Positions 7,549 through 15,542 of a DNA stretch of 25,132 nucleotides are shown here, piece by piece. The notes below the pieces were generated by a model, which was given only the letters and a program-made list of their open reading frames with translations, made no database searches and had not been told where the DNA came from. The stretch comes from a virus. Numbering within the stretch: the first letter of the stretch is position 1; every line of letters begins with the position of its first letter. Where the stretch lies: IMG/VR virus record IMGVR_UViG_3300023176_004750, positions 1-25,132 of that record; one strand, 5' to 3'. Position numbers and translations under genes: made by a program.

Positions 7549-7977
7549 ATGAAAGAAAACATAGTCTGTTCGGGTGCCCTGTTCTACGCCACCAGCACCA
7601 AACGTTTCCTGTTCCTACAGAGAACTGATCGGAAAACACAAGGCATGTGGGGATTGGTTGGCGGTAAAAGCAAATTCACAGAGAGTGCTTTCGAGGGACT
7701 GAAACGTGAGATCGAGGAAGAGACAGGCAGTATGCCCAAAATAAAGAAAACGATACCATTAGAAATGTTCACGTCAAACGATCAGAAGTTTTTCTTCCAC
7801 ACATATCTCATAGCCATAGATGCAGAATTTATTCCAAAGTTAAATGATGAACATTCGGGATACTGCTGGTGTGCGTTTGAATGTTGGCCCAAGAATTTAC
7901 ACATGGGTCTCAAGAATACTTTGAATAATAAAAGTATTAAGGGAAAATTACAGACTATATTGGATTTGATTGTTTAG
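7549..7977 (+). CDS. Nudix hydrolase
   Basis: A 142-aa member of the Nudix family, which hydrolyses nucleoside diphosphates linked to another group. The Nudix box is complete at residues 39-60: G39, E45, R53, E54, E57, E58 and G60, as in Gx5Ex7REUxEExGU; the two Glu of REIEEETG are the metal ligands. The N-terminal strand VCSGALFYATSTKRFLFLQR and a late Trp (YCWCAFE) fit the MutT fold. The substrate cannot be told from sequence; options are damaged dNTPs, ADP-ribose, NADH or RNA caps. It is third in the gp14-gp15-Nudix island. Its stop overlaps the stop of the convergent 816-aa fibre gene by 4 nt (TTAG). Confidence 0.9.
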   Translation: MKENIVCSGALFYATSTKRFLFLQRTDRKTQGMWGLVGGKSKFTESAFEGLKREIEEETGSMPKIKKTIPLEMFTSNDQKFFFHTYLIAIDAEFIPKLNDEHSGYCWCAFECWPKNLHMGLKNTLNNKSIKGKLQTILDLIV

Positions 7978-10424
7978 GAATCTTTGATATATGTCTTACC
8001 TGTAAGTTTTTCTATATCTCTGATCATTTCTTCCATGTTCACCCTTACAGTTTTGCCGGTTTTGACGTTCCTTGAGAAGTATTCCCACTCACCCGCTTCG
8101 TTGTGAGGAGATATTTTGGTAACGTTACCCGCTTCGTCCCTAACGAACACTTCTGCACTAGATGCCTCGTCTTTGGCGTATATGTGTGCGTTGTTGGCCA
8201 CACCAGATGGATCACTTCCCACTGTCAGTGCGATCGGACTGCTAAATGTTTTGGCACCCGAAATAGTCTGTTCTGTTGACACCAACACCGTGTCTGCCGT
8301 TGATGCACCTGCACTTCCCCTCAGCATGTGTACCCTGTATCCGTTGACAGTTGTGCTTGATCCTGATGTTGACGCCGCTTGTACTGTGACCGTGCTTCCT
8401 GACAGGCTGGCAGTGACTTCCAATTGATCTGTGCCTTTTGTGCTGACCATTGGACCTTGTGTCACATAGGCTTCGTCATTGGCAACCACCATGACCTCTG
8501 ATATGCTGGCCGCACCCTCTGTGGAGTTGTAACCAGTGAACACATAGAACGCACCTGTGTACGTTGATGTGTTGAATGAATCTACTGTTGTTGCGGCGGA
8601 ACTCACGGTAGTCGCTTCTACAACATTGACATTATCACCCGTTGACGCCGACTCATCATCGGCCAATAGAATCCTGTATACAGTGACACGGCAGTTGGGT
8701 GCCTGAGCAGATGCTTTCAACACAACTTCCGTGCTGTCCACTTCCGCGGTCAATGTGATCAGATCATTGTTACCGGTGTTGACGTTTCCATACTGTGTGA
8801 TGTATGCTGAAGAACCATCATGCACAACCAGTGCTTCCGTGTTTGACACTTCTCCCGTGGTTGTGTTATTGACCGAGATGTAGTATTTGGCACCCCTGTA
8901 ACTGGCCAGTGCCCAACCATCTATCTTCTCTGCGGCACTGTCAACATCTGTGTTTATCGTGGTTGTTACATTTCCCGTAGTGCCTGCCGTGGTGTTGTCA
9001 CCTAATCCTATCCTGTAGAAGCTCACGGAATTGACCACACTACCACCAGTTGCCTTCAATCTAGCGTTACCGCCCGCCACGTCCGCAGTCGCTGTTATGT
9101 ACGTGTTGCTAACGTTTGACTGTGTGATGTGTGATTCTGACACGAACGCATCTGTGTCATTGTGTACCAAACTGTACTTGGCCGTCGATACTTCGTCGTT
9201 GATCTCGTCCCTTGTTATGGCCAGATACCATGCACTGTCATAGGTCCCAGTGACAAATTGGTTGATCACTTTCTCTGTAGTACTGATCGCCGTCTCACTG
9301 TCTGTGGTAGTGTCATCCGTGTTTTCCGACGTAGTACTAGTCGCACCCAATTGTGCCCAGCCTCCCGCCGATGTGTAGCCCTCTATGGTGTCTGTTGAAC
9401 TGTTGTATCTTATCTCACCAACTGCTCCGCTTGGTCTCTGTGCGGTGGTTCCGTTGGGTAATCTTATGGCGTTGGTGACTGCTGATGCATCCAACACTGT
9501 GGTGGCATTCATTGTTATGATCGTGCTACCATCCGCGTCTATGGTGATCGCACCTGTTCCTGAATCTGTTACGGTCACGTTTGAATTTAGTTGTGATATA
9601 GAGTTTGTCGAGACTGTGGCGAAACTCAATGTGCCACTACCGTCTGTTTTTAGGAATTGATCTGCACTACCATCCGTGGTTGGGAACTTGTATGCGTTGT
9701 TGAACGTGATAGCACCACTGTCGTTGCCGTCAATCTTGAATTGTGTCTTACTTGGTGTGTTGGCATCTGCTGATGTGCCATCTGTGGTGACCGAAACAGC
9801 AAACTGTGTCCTGTTGGCATTGTTGGTGTTGTCAAAAGCAAAAGTACCACCGACAATCAGTGCTGAACCATTCCAGTATTCGTGGTTACTTCGAAATAGA
9901 TAATCGCCTGATTGTACGGCACTCGGTGAGGCAATTGTGCCTCTATATCTTCTTGTTCTTACATCTGGAGCGTCAGCACTGTCATTGTACTGCTCCATCC
10001 TGATCTGTGAGGTCTGGGCACCTTCGCCCGTCATGTGTAGTGTTACTTCAGGTGAGGATTGGTTGATACCGATGTAGTTGTTGCCCTGGTCGATGCTGAG
10101 CGTGGATGATGTCGTTATGAAATTGCCCGTGGCATCCACCACGCACAGTTCGTTGGCCGCACCAAGGGTGGTGCCGTCCAGTACATTAAGTTCCGTGGCC
10201 GTGGATGTGACCGCTGTGCCACCTATCGATAGATTGGTGGTGTTTAATCCTGTTGTGGTTGCTGTTCCGTTTACCTGTAATGCTGTTGATGGTTCAGAAG
10301 TACCAATACCCACACGACTGTTCGTCACGTCGAGATACAGTAGGTTTGTTTCAAATGCAAGATCGACACCATTCCTGGTCAGATTGGACTTTAATACCGA
10401 TCCTGATATACGACCTATGGCCAT
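7974..10424 (-). CDS. Modular tail-fibre-like protein (816 aa)
   Basis: A Thr/Ser/Asn/Gly-rich structural protein, probably part of the adsorption apparatus. Residues 1-46 are the N-terminal module shared with two other proteins here (MAIGRISG ... ETNLLYLDVTNSRVGIGTSEP). IGINQSSPEVTLHM (118-131) is a second VGIGT-type repeat. Residues 321-358 hold the RPSGAVGEIRYNSSTDTIEG module. Three tandem copies of a domain of about 93 aa follow (383-475, 493-585, 608-700), each with an SLVHN/VVHD ... AYITQ ... TAEV ... YRI pattern. The C-terminus (AHIYAKDEASSAEVFVRDEA then KISPHNEAGEWEYFSRNVKT ... MIRDIEKLTGKTYI) resembles a conserved end I associate with marine phage fibres. The start has AAGGAG 10 nt upstream. 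Exact position in the virion is unknown. Confidence 0.78.
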   Translation of the reverse strand: MAIGRISGSVLKSNLTRNGVDLAFETNLLYLDVTNSRVGIGTSEPSTALQVNGTATTTGLNTTNLSIGGTAVTSTATELNVLDGTTLGAANELCVVDATGNFITTSSTLSIDQGNNYIGINQSSPEVTLHMTGEGAQTSQIRMEQYNDSADAPDVRTRRYRGTIASPSAVQSGDYLFRSNHEYWNGSALIVGGTFAFDNTNNANRTQFAVSVTTDGTSADANTPSKTQFKIDGNDSGAITFNNAYKFPTTDGSADQFLKTDGSGTLSFATVSTNSISQLNSNVTVTDSGTGAITIDADGSTIITMNATTVLDASAVTNAIRLPNGTTAQRPSGAVGEIRYNSSTDTIEGYTSAGGWAQLGATSTTSENTDDTTTDSETAISTTEKVINQFVTGTYDSAWYLAITRDEINDEVSTAKYSLVHNDTDAFVSESHITQSNVSNTYITATADVAGGNARLKATGGSVVNSVSFYRIGLGDNTTAGTTGNVTTTINTDVDSAAEKIDGWALASYRGAKYYISVNNTTTGEVSNTEALVVHDGSSAYITQYGNVNTGNNDLITLTAEVDSTEVVLKASAQAPNCRVTVYRILLADDESASTGDNVNVVEATTVSSAATTVDSFNTSTYTGAFYVFTGYNSTEGAASISEVMVVANDEAYVTQGPMVSTKGTDQLEVTASLSGSTVTVQAASTSGSSTTVNGYRVHMLRGSAGASTADTVLVSTEQTISGAKTFSSPIALTVGSDPSGVANNAHIYAKDEASSAEVFVRDEAGNVTKISPHNEAGEWEYFSRNVKTGKTVRVNMEEMIRDIEKLTGKTYIKDS
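8325..9278 (-). repeat. Three tandem domain repeats inside the 816-aa fibre
   Basis: Copies map to 9000-9278, 8670-8948 and 8325-8603. They are diverged protein repeats, not DNA repeats; shared features are a GAxY strand, a VHD/VAND turn, an AY(I/V)TQ strand and a closing YRI/YRV. A fourth, more distant copy ends the 880-aa protein (residues 775-880). Confidence 0.6.
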
Positions 10425-10439
10425 ACTTCAGTACTCCTT

Positions 10440-10469
10440 CTATAATAATGTTAGTGCGTCAAATGACAC
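10440..10469 (-). other. Possible 9-codon leader ORF ahead of the 816-aa fibre
   Basis: In the leader, AAGGAGG is followed after 6 nt by GTG TCA TTT GAC GCA CTA ACA TTA TTA TAG. The stop abuts the AAGGAG of the fibre gene. A hairpin with 8-bp arms (10454-10471, one G-U in the minus RNA) covers its start. Could be a translated leader peptide or a coincidence of a strong-looking AAGGAGG. Confidence 0.2.
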
Positions 10470-10508
10470 ACACGGCCTCCTTATCGTTGCCGGCCGACAG
10501 CAGTATAG

Positions 10509-10517
10509 GTATTTATA
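10509..10517 (-). promoter_or_regulatory. Perfect late promoter for the 816-aa fibre
   Basis: TATAAATAC on the minus strand, an exact T4-type late box, about 85 nt before the ATG and only about 5 nt past the T-run of the terminator of the preceding gene. It predicts a leader with its own AAGGAG. Confidence 0.65.
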
Positions 10518-10522
10518 CGCCT

Positions 10523-10554
10523 AAAAAAAAAGGGCGACCCTAGAGCCGCCCTTT
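10523..10554 (-). terminator. Intrinsic terminator after the 522-aa fibre
   Basis: Stem AAAGGGCG (10529-10536) pairs with CGCCCTTT (10547-10554), loop 10 nt, followed on the minus strand by a run of nine T (10531-10523). Positioned 27 nt past the stop at 10582. The stem arms are identical to those of the gp23 terminator at 24329-24354. Confidence 0.85.
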
Positions 10555-10581
10555 GATTCTACTAAAAAGTAGAGATATTTA

Positions 10582-12150
10582 TTAGTTGTTGGTCCTCACA
10601 GCACAGTTTACCAATTTGATACCTGCTTCTGTGTTAGATTCCAGTGCTCTACCAATGACGTTGAAAGGAGAGATTGACTCGCCCTGCGCCACTGCTCTAG
10701 CACAACCTTTTGTTGATGAAGTAACAAGTCTTTGACCTTTTGTAACCTCACCGATCACTCTAACTGGTGTTCTACCTGTCATAGCAACGAACGGGTGCGT
10801 GGTGTTGTCACCTGCACCTGCGTTCATCATGTATGCTGGTTTGTCAGAGATAACTCCAAAAACATCCTCAGATAGATCTGAAGTTGCTTCCGTGATCTCT
10901 GCTGTACCACCTACTTCTACAACTGAACCAATTTCCATAGGAGCGTCTGCTTCGAAACGCTCCGCCACGTCCGCGTACTGTGCCGCTGATGCAGTGGTTG
11001 ATAGAACGTTGGTTGATGGGTTGTAACTTAGACCAGTGTCTGTTTCGATACCCTGTGTTCCAGTTGCTCCGTCAACGAATGTCAAGTAAACAGTCTCGTT
11101 GGCACTGTTGTTGGCCGTCACAGTCACGTTTGTTGCTTCCGTTGCCGTGTCAGCATTACCTGTTACTGCACCGGTCACGTCACCTTCTAGGTTCGCTATC
11201 AAAGTACCTGTCGTGATTGTCAGGTTACCTGTTGACGCACCTGTGAAAGTACCTGTACCAACTTTGAACTTGTCTTCCGACTCATCAAAACCGATGAAGG
11301 CGTTGTTTGAATCACCCCTCTCGATCACTATACCTGCGTCGTTGCTTGGTGTGCCTGTGGTACCTGTAGCAAGTTCGTAGATGTTGTCAGTGTTTGTTGT
11401 GTTGGTTGTGGCAACTGTTGTAGTTGTACCGTTGACTGTGAAGTTTCCTGACACGATCACGTTACCTGAGAATGTGGCACTTGTGTCGTTCACGACTAGT
11501 TCACTGTTACCGTCACAAGTTACTGTGAACGCACCGTCTGAACCTGAGTCAGAAACCACCGCTGTGGTGTTGCCCGCTGTCAGTGTAGTTGATGACAGAC
11601 TTGATAGTCCGTTGTCAATGTAGGCCTTGATCGACTGTTGTGAAGCAACTGCTGTGGCACTGTTTGATGACAGGTCGTCCTCGTCCTTGAATGCCGCACT
11701 GGCGAAGTCCGCAGTCTCTATGTTTGAGATCGAGTTGCCTGTGCCGTTTGCGTCAAATGTCTTGTTTGTGAATGTCAACGTGTCTGATGCTATGTTGGCG
11801 TCCTGTGCGTCAACGTAGTCAATGATGGCACCAGCAGTCACCAAAGCGGTGTCTGAATCATTTGATGCCAGTGTCTCTGATACGTTAATGATGGCCGAAC
11901 CAGCAAAATCTGCCACTTCTAAATTTGTAATACTGTTTCCTGTGCCATTCGCGTCTATTGTTTTGTTTGTGAACGTGAGCGTGTCCGATGCTATTAAGGC
12001 ATCTTGATCGTCTACGTATTTCTTGTTTGAGACGTCACCGTCAGCACTTGGTGCCGCTGTCGCCAGTCCCACGATCGTGTTTGCTGTTGCATCTATAGTG
12101 ATGTCACCAACTGAAAGACCGTTGTTTACTCTAAAGTTTCTTGTTGTCAT
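10582..12150 (-). CDS. Modular tail-fibre-like protein (522 aa) with Peptidase_G2-like C-terminus
   Basis: A fibre-like virion protein. The N-terminus MTTRNFRVNNGLSVGDITID is followed by two copies of a 40-residue repeat (46-86 and 113-152: ALIASDTLTFTNKTIDANGT). Residues 236-300 contain the shared NFTVNGTTTT ... GIVIERG ... FIGFDESEDKFKVG module. The C-terminal 130 residues start YADVAERFEADAPMEIGSVV and continue VFGVISDKPAYMMN, GRTPVRVIGEVTKGQRL and FNVIGRALE. This domain is frequent at the end of marine phage fibres and is reminiscent of the Peptidase_G2 autocleavage domain, but I cannot confirm cleavage residues. The start has GGGAGA about 10 nt upstream. Flanked by intrinsic terminators on both sides, it is probably its own transcription unit. 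Confidence 0.75.
   Translation of the reverse strand: MTTRNFRVNNGLSVGDITIDATANTIVGLATAAPSADGDVSNKKYVDDQDALIASDTLTFTNKTIDANGTGNSITNLEVADFAGSAIINVSETLASNDSDTALVTAGAIIDYVDAQDANIASDTLTFTNKTFDANGTGNSISNIETADFASAAFKDEDDLSSNSATAVASQQSIKAYIDNGLSSLSSTTLTAGNTTAVVSDSGSDGAFTVTCDGNSELVVNDTSATFSGNVIVSGNFTVNGTTTTVATTNTTNTDNIYELATGTTGTPSNDAGIVIERGDSNNAFIGFDESEDKFKVGTGTFTGASTGNLTITTGTLIANLEGDVTGAVTGNADTATEATNVTVTANNSANETVYLTFVDGATGTQGIETDTGLSYNPSTNVLSTTASAAQYADVAERFEADAPMEIGSVVEVGGTAEITEATSDLSEDVFGVISDKPAYMMNAGAGDNTTHPFVAMTGRTPVRVIGEVTKGQRLVTSSTKGCARAVAQGESISPFNVIGRALESNTEAGIKLVNCAVRTNN
11695..12015 (-). repeat. Internal duplication in the 522-aa fibre
   Basis: Copies at 11893-12015 and 11695-11814 encode near-identical 40-residue segments spaced 67 residues apart (TLTFTNKTIDANGTGNSI against TLTFTNKTFDANGTGNSI). 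The DNA copies have drifted at many third positions, so the duplication is not recent. Confidence 0.7.
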
Positions 12151-12194
12151 GGTTCCATATCTCCCGCATGATTATTATTGATTTAGTGTTAGAC

Positions 12195-12238
12195 CGTAAA
12201 AAAACGCCCCAACAATAGTATTTACCATCGGGGCGTTT
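12195..12238 (-). terminator. Intrinsic terminator after the 880-aa fibre, with a late box in its loop
   Basis: A 9-bp stem, AAACGCCCC (12202-12210) with GGGGCGTTT (12230-12238), then seven T on the minus strand. It lies 36 nt past the stop at 12274. The 19-nt loop contains GTAAATAC (12219-12226, minus strand), a late-promoter-like box about 70 nt before the 522-aa gene. Confidence 0.82.
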
Positions 12239-12273
12239 AGAATTATCTTTAGGGTCTAGTTTTGCTTATTCGT

Positions 12274-14916
12274 CTACTGTGCTAACGAGTACTGAACTTT
12301 GACACTCTGTGTGCCCGAGTTCAATGGAGTCGCTTTCACATTCACCGTGTTTGATCCATCGTGTTCAAACGATATGTCAACGATGTCTCCACCTGCTGAG
12401 TTAACAACTGCGTAAGTTGTACCGTAAGCAGTTGAACCATCATGCACCACAGTGGCCTTCATGGCCGCGTACTGCGTGTTACCTGAGTCCTGTGTGGCAA
12501 TGAACAATTCCGCCGCTCTGTAAGTGGCCGCATTAAAGCTCATGATCGTCACCGCACTTGAACCTGACACAGATACCGCTGATGTCTCTGATCTAGCAAC
12601 ACCACCTGTCACCAACGCACTGTTGTCAGCACCAGTGATAGCAAATATCCTCGCACCCGAGTGAGGGGCAGAAGTAAATGTTATGTTTGTGCCTGAAACA
12701 CTGTAGTTTTCAGTTGGTTCTTGGTACACGTTGTCGATGTAAACGAAAACGTTGTTCGCTGATTCTGGAGCAGTGCTGAAGAAACCAGTGAACGTTGTAG
12801 TAGATCCGTCACCTGTTGTTGATTCTTTTGTGAAAGTTGGAGCGTCGCCCGCCGTCGCAAAGTCAACGTAAGTGGATCCATCCTGACAACCTTCGTATTT
12901 TCCAGTCGTTGTGTTGAATCTGATCAAACCAGTTGCACCGGTTGGTCTCTCACCCGTCGTACCGTTTGGTAGTCTCAACGCATCTGTTGAACCACCCACG
13001 TCTAAGTCATACGCTGGTGAACTTGTTCTTACACCAACATGGTCCTCTGAACCATCGATGAATAAAGCGTGTGTGTCACCGTTGGATTCAAATCTAGCAT
13101 CTACCGAAGCAGAATCTTCATTGAATGTGAAGTTACCACCGTTTACGTCAACAGCACCAGTCATTGACACTGCTGTTGATATCGCTACAGCACCTGTTGA
13201 GTCTGTGAGTACGATAGCCGCTGTTCCGTCGTTAGCTCTGTAGTTTGTGGCATTAACAGATGTTGCAGTGGCAGTTGTGAAAGTCGCCGCCGCGGCACTG
13301 TTGGCACCAATCGTTGTGCCGTCTATTGCACCACCGTTGATATCAGCAGTGTCTGTTGTTAATGTCTTACCACTTGCAACTGTGAAGTTTTCACCTGCTG
13401 TGATTAACTCAGAACTGTTAGTTGTGTCAAACTTCAAGTATGAGTTTGAGCCTTCCTTGATGTCAAAGGCCGCCGCTGTGTTGTCAGTCATTGACACACC
13501 TATCGTAGTGCCATCAGCACTGATTGTGTCTAGTGCTATGTCGCCCACGTTAGTGATGTTATTGTCACCAAAACTAGGAGCCGCGTTAAATGTCACGACA
13601 CCAGTTGAGTTGGCCATTGTCATGGCCAGTGTACCGTCTGCCGCTGAAACTGTTGCAGTCTCAACATCTGTTGCAGTGATTACACCTGCTTTGAAGGCCG
13701 CGTAACTGTCAATTGTGATGTTACCCGCTGTTGTTCCATCCTCTGATGCCGTTACAGCAACAGCGAATTGGTCCGCTGATTCGTCCCAAATGAATGAAAC
13801 GTTGTCCAGTGATCCCCTGTTAAAGAATAGACCTTGGTCAAATGTGTTTGCATCTCCACCTGAGTTGTTCTTAGCCAATTGGATAAGCGGATCTTCAACT
13901 GTCAATGTAGCACTGTCAATCGTTGTCGTGGTTCCATTTACAGTCAAGTTACCGTCGACTGAGAAGTTGGTTGAAACGTTTACGTCTCCAGATGAGTCAG
14001 CGATCGTCATGGCCGCTGTTCCGTCATTGGCTTTGTAGTTTGTAGCCTGTACGTTTGTTGCCGTTGCAGTTGTGAACGTACCTGCCGCCGCAGTTGAACC
14101 ACCGATCGTAGTACCGTCAATGGCACCACCGTTGATGTCTGCCGTGTCTGTTGTGAAAGTCACACCACTTGCGATGGTCATGTCCTTGCTCACAGTGATC
14201 AACTCTGATGAGTCGGTTGTAGCAAAGTTCATGTACACGTTAGATCCCTCTTTGATCTCCATTGCGTTGGCCTTGTTGTCGTCTAATAATAGATCGAATC
14301 CGTTGCCATCATCTGAACTCAATGAGTCAACGTTGATGTCTCCAACGTTAAGTGCGTTTAGATCACCTAGGTCAAATGATCCAGCAACCACTAGGTTCGT
14401 GACCGTAGTAGTACCTGTTCCGTTTGGAGTGATAGCGATGTTTCCGTTAGTTGTTAGGGAACTGATCGTCATGTCGTCGATCTTTAGGTTGTTCAATTCT
14501 ATCGTACCATCTGATCTGAAGTGGGCCCTGTCCACGCCTGCTGTCTGGATGTGGATCGCGTCCTCGTCTGAGGTTCTCTCCACTTCGATCTGTGTGTCCG
14601 CGTCTGCGTCAGCCAGTGCAGTACCACCAGTCATCTTCAACCAGCCACCCGCGTATCCTTCTACCGCACCTGTGTCTGAGTTGTATCTGATGTCACCGTT
14701 GGCCGGTGAACCTGGTCTCTGTGCTGAGTTTCCTGACGGTAGTCTTAGTGCGTCAGTGCTTGAGATGTGTAAAGTGGTAGCCGGTGAGGCCGTTCCCACA
14801 CCAACTCTGCTGTTGGTCACATCCAAGGCTAATAAATTTGTTTCAAATGTTAAATCTGTGCCTGATCTAGCCAGGTTGGCAGATAACATCTGTCCTGTTA
14901 TTCGTCCTATTGCCAT
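12274..14916 (-). CDS. Modular tail-fibre-like protein (880 aa)
   Basis: A long virion fibre-type protein. Residues 1-46 carry the shared N-terminus (MAIGRITG ... ETNLLALDVTNSRVGVGTASP). Two RPxGxxGxIRYN modules follow, at 57-95 and 647-686. A large internal duplication (188-315 and 453-580, offset 265 residues) repeats IKEGSN, SSELIT, TDTADINGGAIDGTTIG and TATATNVQATNY. Residues 323-410 hold the NLTVNGTTTTIDSATLTVED module. Residues 701-761 form a GDGSTTTFT ... VYIDNVYQEPTENY module, and the end (775-880) is a distant copy of the 816-aa protein's repeat. The start is fixed by AAGGGGA 8-9 nt upstream. A two-gene island diverges upstream. Specific role (long fibre, short fibre or whisker) is not determinable. 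Confidence 0.77.
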   Translation of the reverse strand: MAIGRITGQMLSANLARSGTDLTFETNLLALDVTNSRVGVGTASPATTLHISSTDALRLPSGNSAQRPGSPANGDIRYNSDTGAVEGYAGGWLKMTGGTALADADADTQIEVERTSDEDAIHIQTAGVDRAHFRSDGTIELNNLKIDDMTISSLTTNGNIAITPNGTGTTTVTNLVVAGSFDLGDLNALNVGDINVDSLSSDDGNGFDLLLDDNKANAMEIKEGSNVYMNFATTDSSELITVSKDMTIASGVTFTTDTADINGGAIDGTTIGGSTAAAGTFTTATATNVQATNYKANDGTAAMTIADSSGDVNVSTNFSVDGNLTVNGTTTTIDSATLTVEDPLIQLAKNNSGGDANTFDQGLFFNRGSLDNVSFIWDESADQFAVAVTASEDGTTAGNITIDSYAAFKAGVITATDVETATVSAADGTLAMTMANSTGVVTFNAAPSFGDNNITNVGDIALDTISADGTTIGVSMTDNTAAAFDIKEGSNSYLKFDTTNSSELITAGENFTVASGKTLTTDTADINGGAIDGTTIGANSAAAATFTTATATSVNATNYRANDGTAAIVLTDSTGAVAISTAVSMTGAVDVNGGNFTFNEDSASVDARFESNGDTHALFIDGSEDHVGVRTSSPAYDLDVGGSTDALRLPNGTTGERPTGATGLIRFNTTTGKYEGCQDGSTYVDFATAGDAPTFTKESTTGDGSTTTFTGFFSTAPESANNVFVYIDNVYQEPTENYSVSGTNITFTSAPHSGARIFAITGADNSALVTGGVARSETSAVSVSGSSAVTIMSFNAATYRAAELFIATQDSGNTQYAAMKATVVHDGSTAYGTTYAVVNSAGGDIVDISFEHDGSNTVNVKATPLNSGTQSVKVQYSLAQ
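13177..14355 (-). repeat. Large internal duplication in the 880-aa fibre
   Basis: Copies at 13972-14355 and 13177-13560 encode about 128 residues each with many identical strings (for example TDTADINGGAIDG in both). Constant offset of 265 residues across the whole unit, so one duplication event is the simplest reading. Confidence 0.72.
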
Positions 14917-14961
14917 TGTTTTATCCCCTTATCGATAATTGATTGTCTTGCAAAACTGTAG

Positions 14962-14970
14962 GTATTTATT
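14962..14970 (-). promoter_or_regulatory. Late-promoter-like box for the 880-aa fibre
   Basis: AATAAATAC on the minus strand, one mismatch to TATAAATAC, 45 nt before the ATG at 14916, giving a leader with AAGGGGA. Confidence 0.55.
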
Positions 14971-14992
14971 TGTAGACTGGTTATTTGTGCCG

Positions 14993-15000
14993 TTAAATAC
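14993..15000 (+). promoter_or_regulatory. Late-promoter-like box abutting the 177-aa gene
   Basis: TTAAATAC on the plus strand, ending 8 nt before the ATG at 15009. No Shine-Dalgarno. It faces away from the 880-aa fibre box in a 92-bp divergent region. Confidence 0.4.
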
Positions 15001-15008
15001 TGGCCTAG

Positions 15009-15542
15009 ATGAGGAAATATGAGTATATTACTGTGTTGGGACACAACACCATACGATTGCCATTCAGCGAACTCAAGCAGTACGGACCTATAATCAGTGT
15101 GTCAAGCCATAAACACGACGTGCAACACATAGATTATGTTTGGACCAGGCACGAAAAGGATCTTTTATGGTTCCTGCAACAGCGGCCTTCGCCCGTGGAT
15201 TGTGTGACCACCCCGGAACTGTACAAGAAATACGTGTTCTATGACCAGGTGCACAGTTTCCCACCCATATCACCGCAGTTCAATCTCACACTTGATGTCA
15301 ACACCGACGACCAGACGCTGGCCCTACTGTCTGCATTGGGTCTCTGTGACAAGCGTATACTGTTGGTGGGATATGACATATCAAACCCTAGGGTGTTGAA
15401 GGATCTCAGAAGTGTGATCATGCTACACCCTGACATGAAGTTCTACTTCCTTTGCAACCCACCCAAAACCAAGCAGTTGGACTACTGTTCGAACGCGGAA
15501 TGCATATTGTTCAAGGACATGGAGCGATTGAAGAATGACTGA
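15009..15542 (+). CDS. Unrecognised 177-aa protein, possibly Rossmann-like
   Basis: Not recognised with confidence. It begins MRKYEYITVLGHNTIRLPFS and has a hydrophobic strand followed by Gly and Asp (KRILLVGYDIS, residues about 115-125), preceded by an Ala/Leu-rich helix (TLALLSALGLCD). That helix-strand-GxD arrangement recalls sialyltransferase-like or DUF115-type glycosyltransferase folds, but the resemblance is weak and the N-terminal Gly/Asn-rich motif of those families is not clear. Composition is normal globular, with Cys, Trp and His, quite unlike the Thr/Ser-rich fibres on either side. It overlaps the next gene by 8 nt, so the two form an operon. Predicted near-leaderless start. Confidence 0.6.
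   Translation: MRKYEYITVLGHNTIRLPFSELKQYGPIISVSSHKHDVQHIDYVWTRHEKDLLWFLQQRPSPVDCVTTPELYKKYVFYDQVHSFPPISPQFNLTLDVNTDDQTLALLSALGLCDKRILLVGYDISNPRVLKDLRSVIMLHPDMKFYFLCNPPKTKQLDYCSNAECILFKDMERLKND

Noticed and set aside
10582-11026. Calling the 522-aa C-terminus a proven self-cleaving peptidase
   Set aside because: The resemblance to Peptidase_G2 is by overall pattern (YADVAERFEADAP, VFGVIS); I cannot identify the catalytic residues, so it is only noted as similar.
12911-14938. Long plus-strand open frames opposite the 880-aa fibre (up to 288 codons), and similar ones opposite the 522- and 1232-aa genes
   Set aside because: Their products are Val/Ser/Ala/Pro-rich mirror images of repetitive fibre codons and lack SD sites or recognisable domains. 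Stop-free antisense frames are expected where the sense gene rarely uses codons whose complement is a stop.
15300-15400. Calling the 177-aa gene a sialyltransferase or DUF115 glycosyltransferase
   Set aside because: Only one helix-strand-GxD segment fits; the family's nucleotide-binding motifs are not visible and the protein is shorter than usual.
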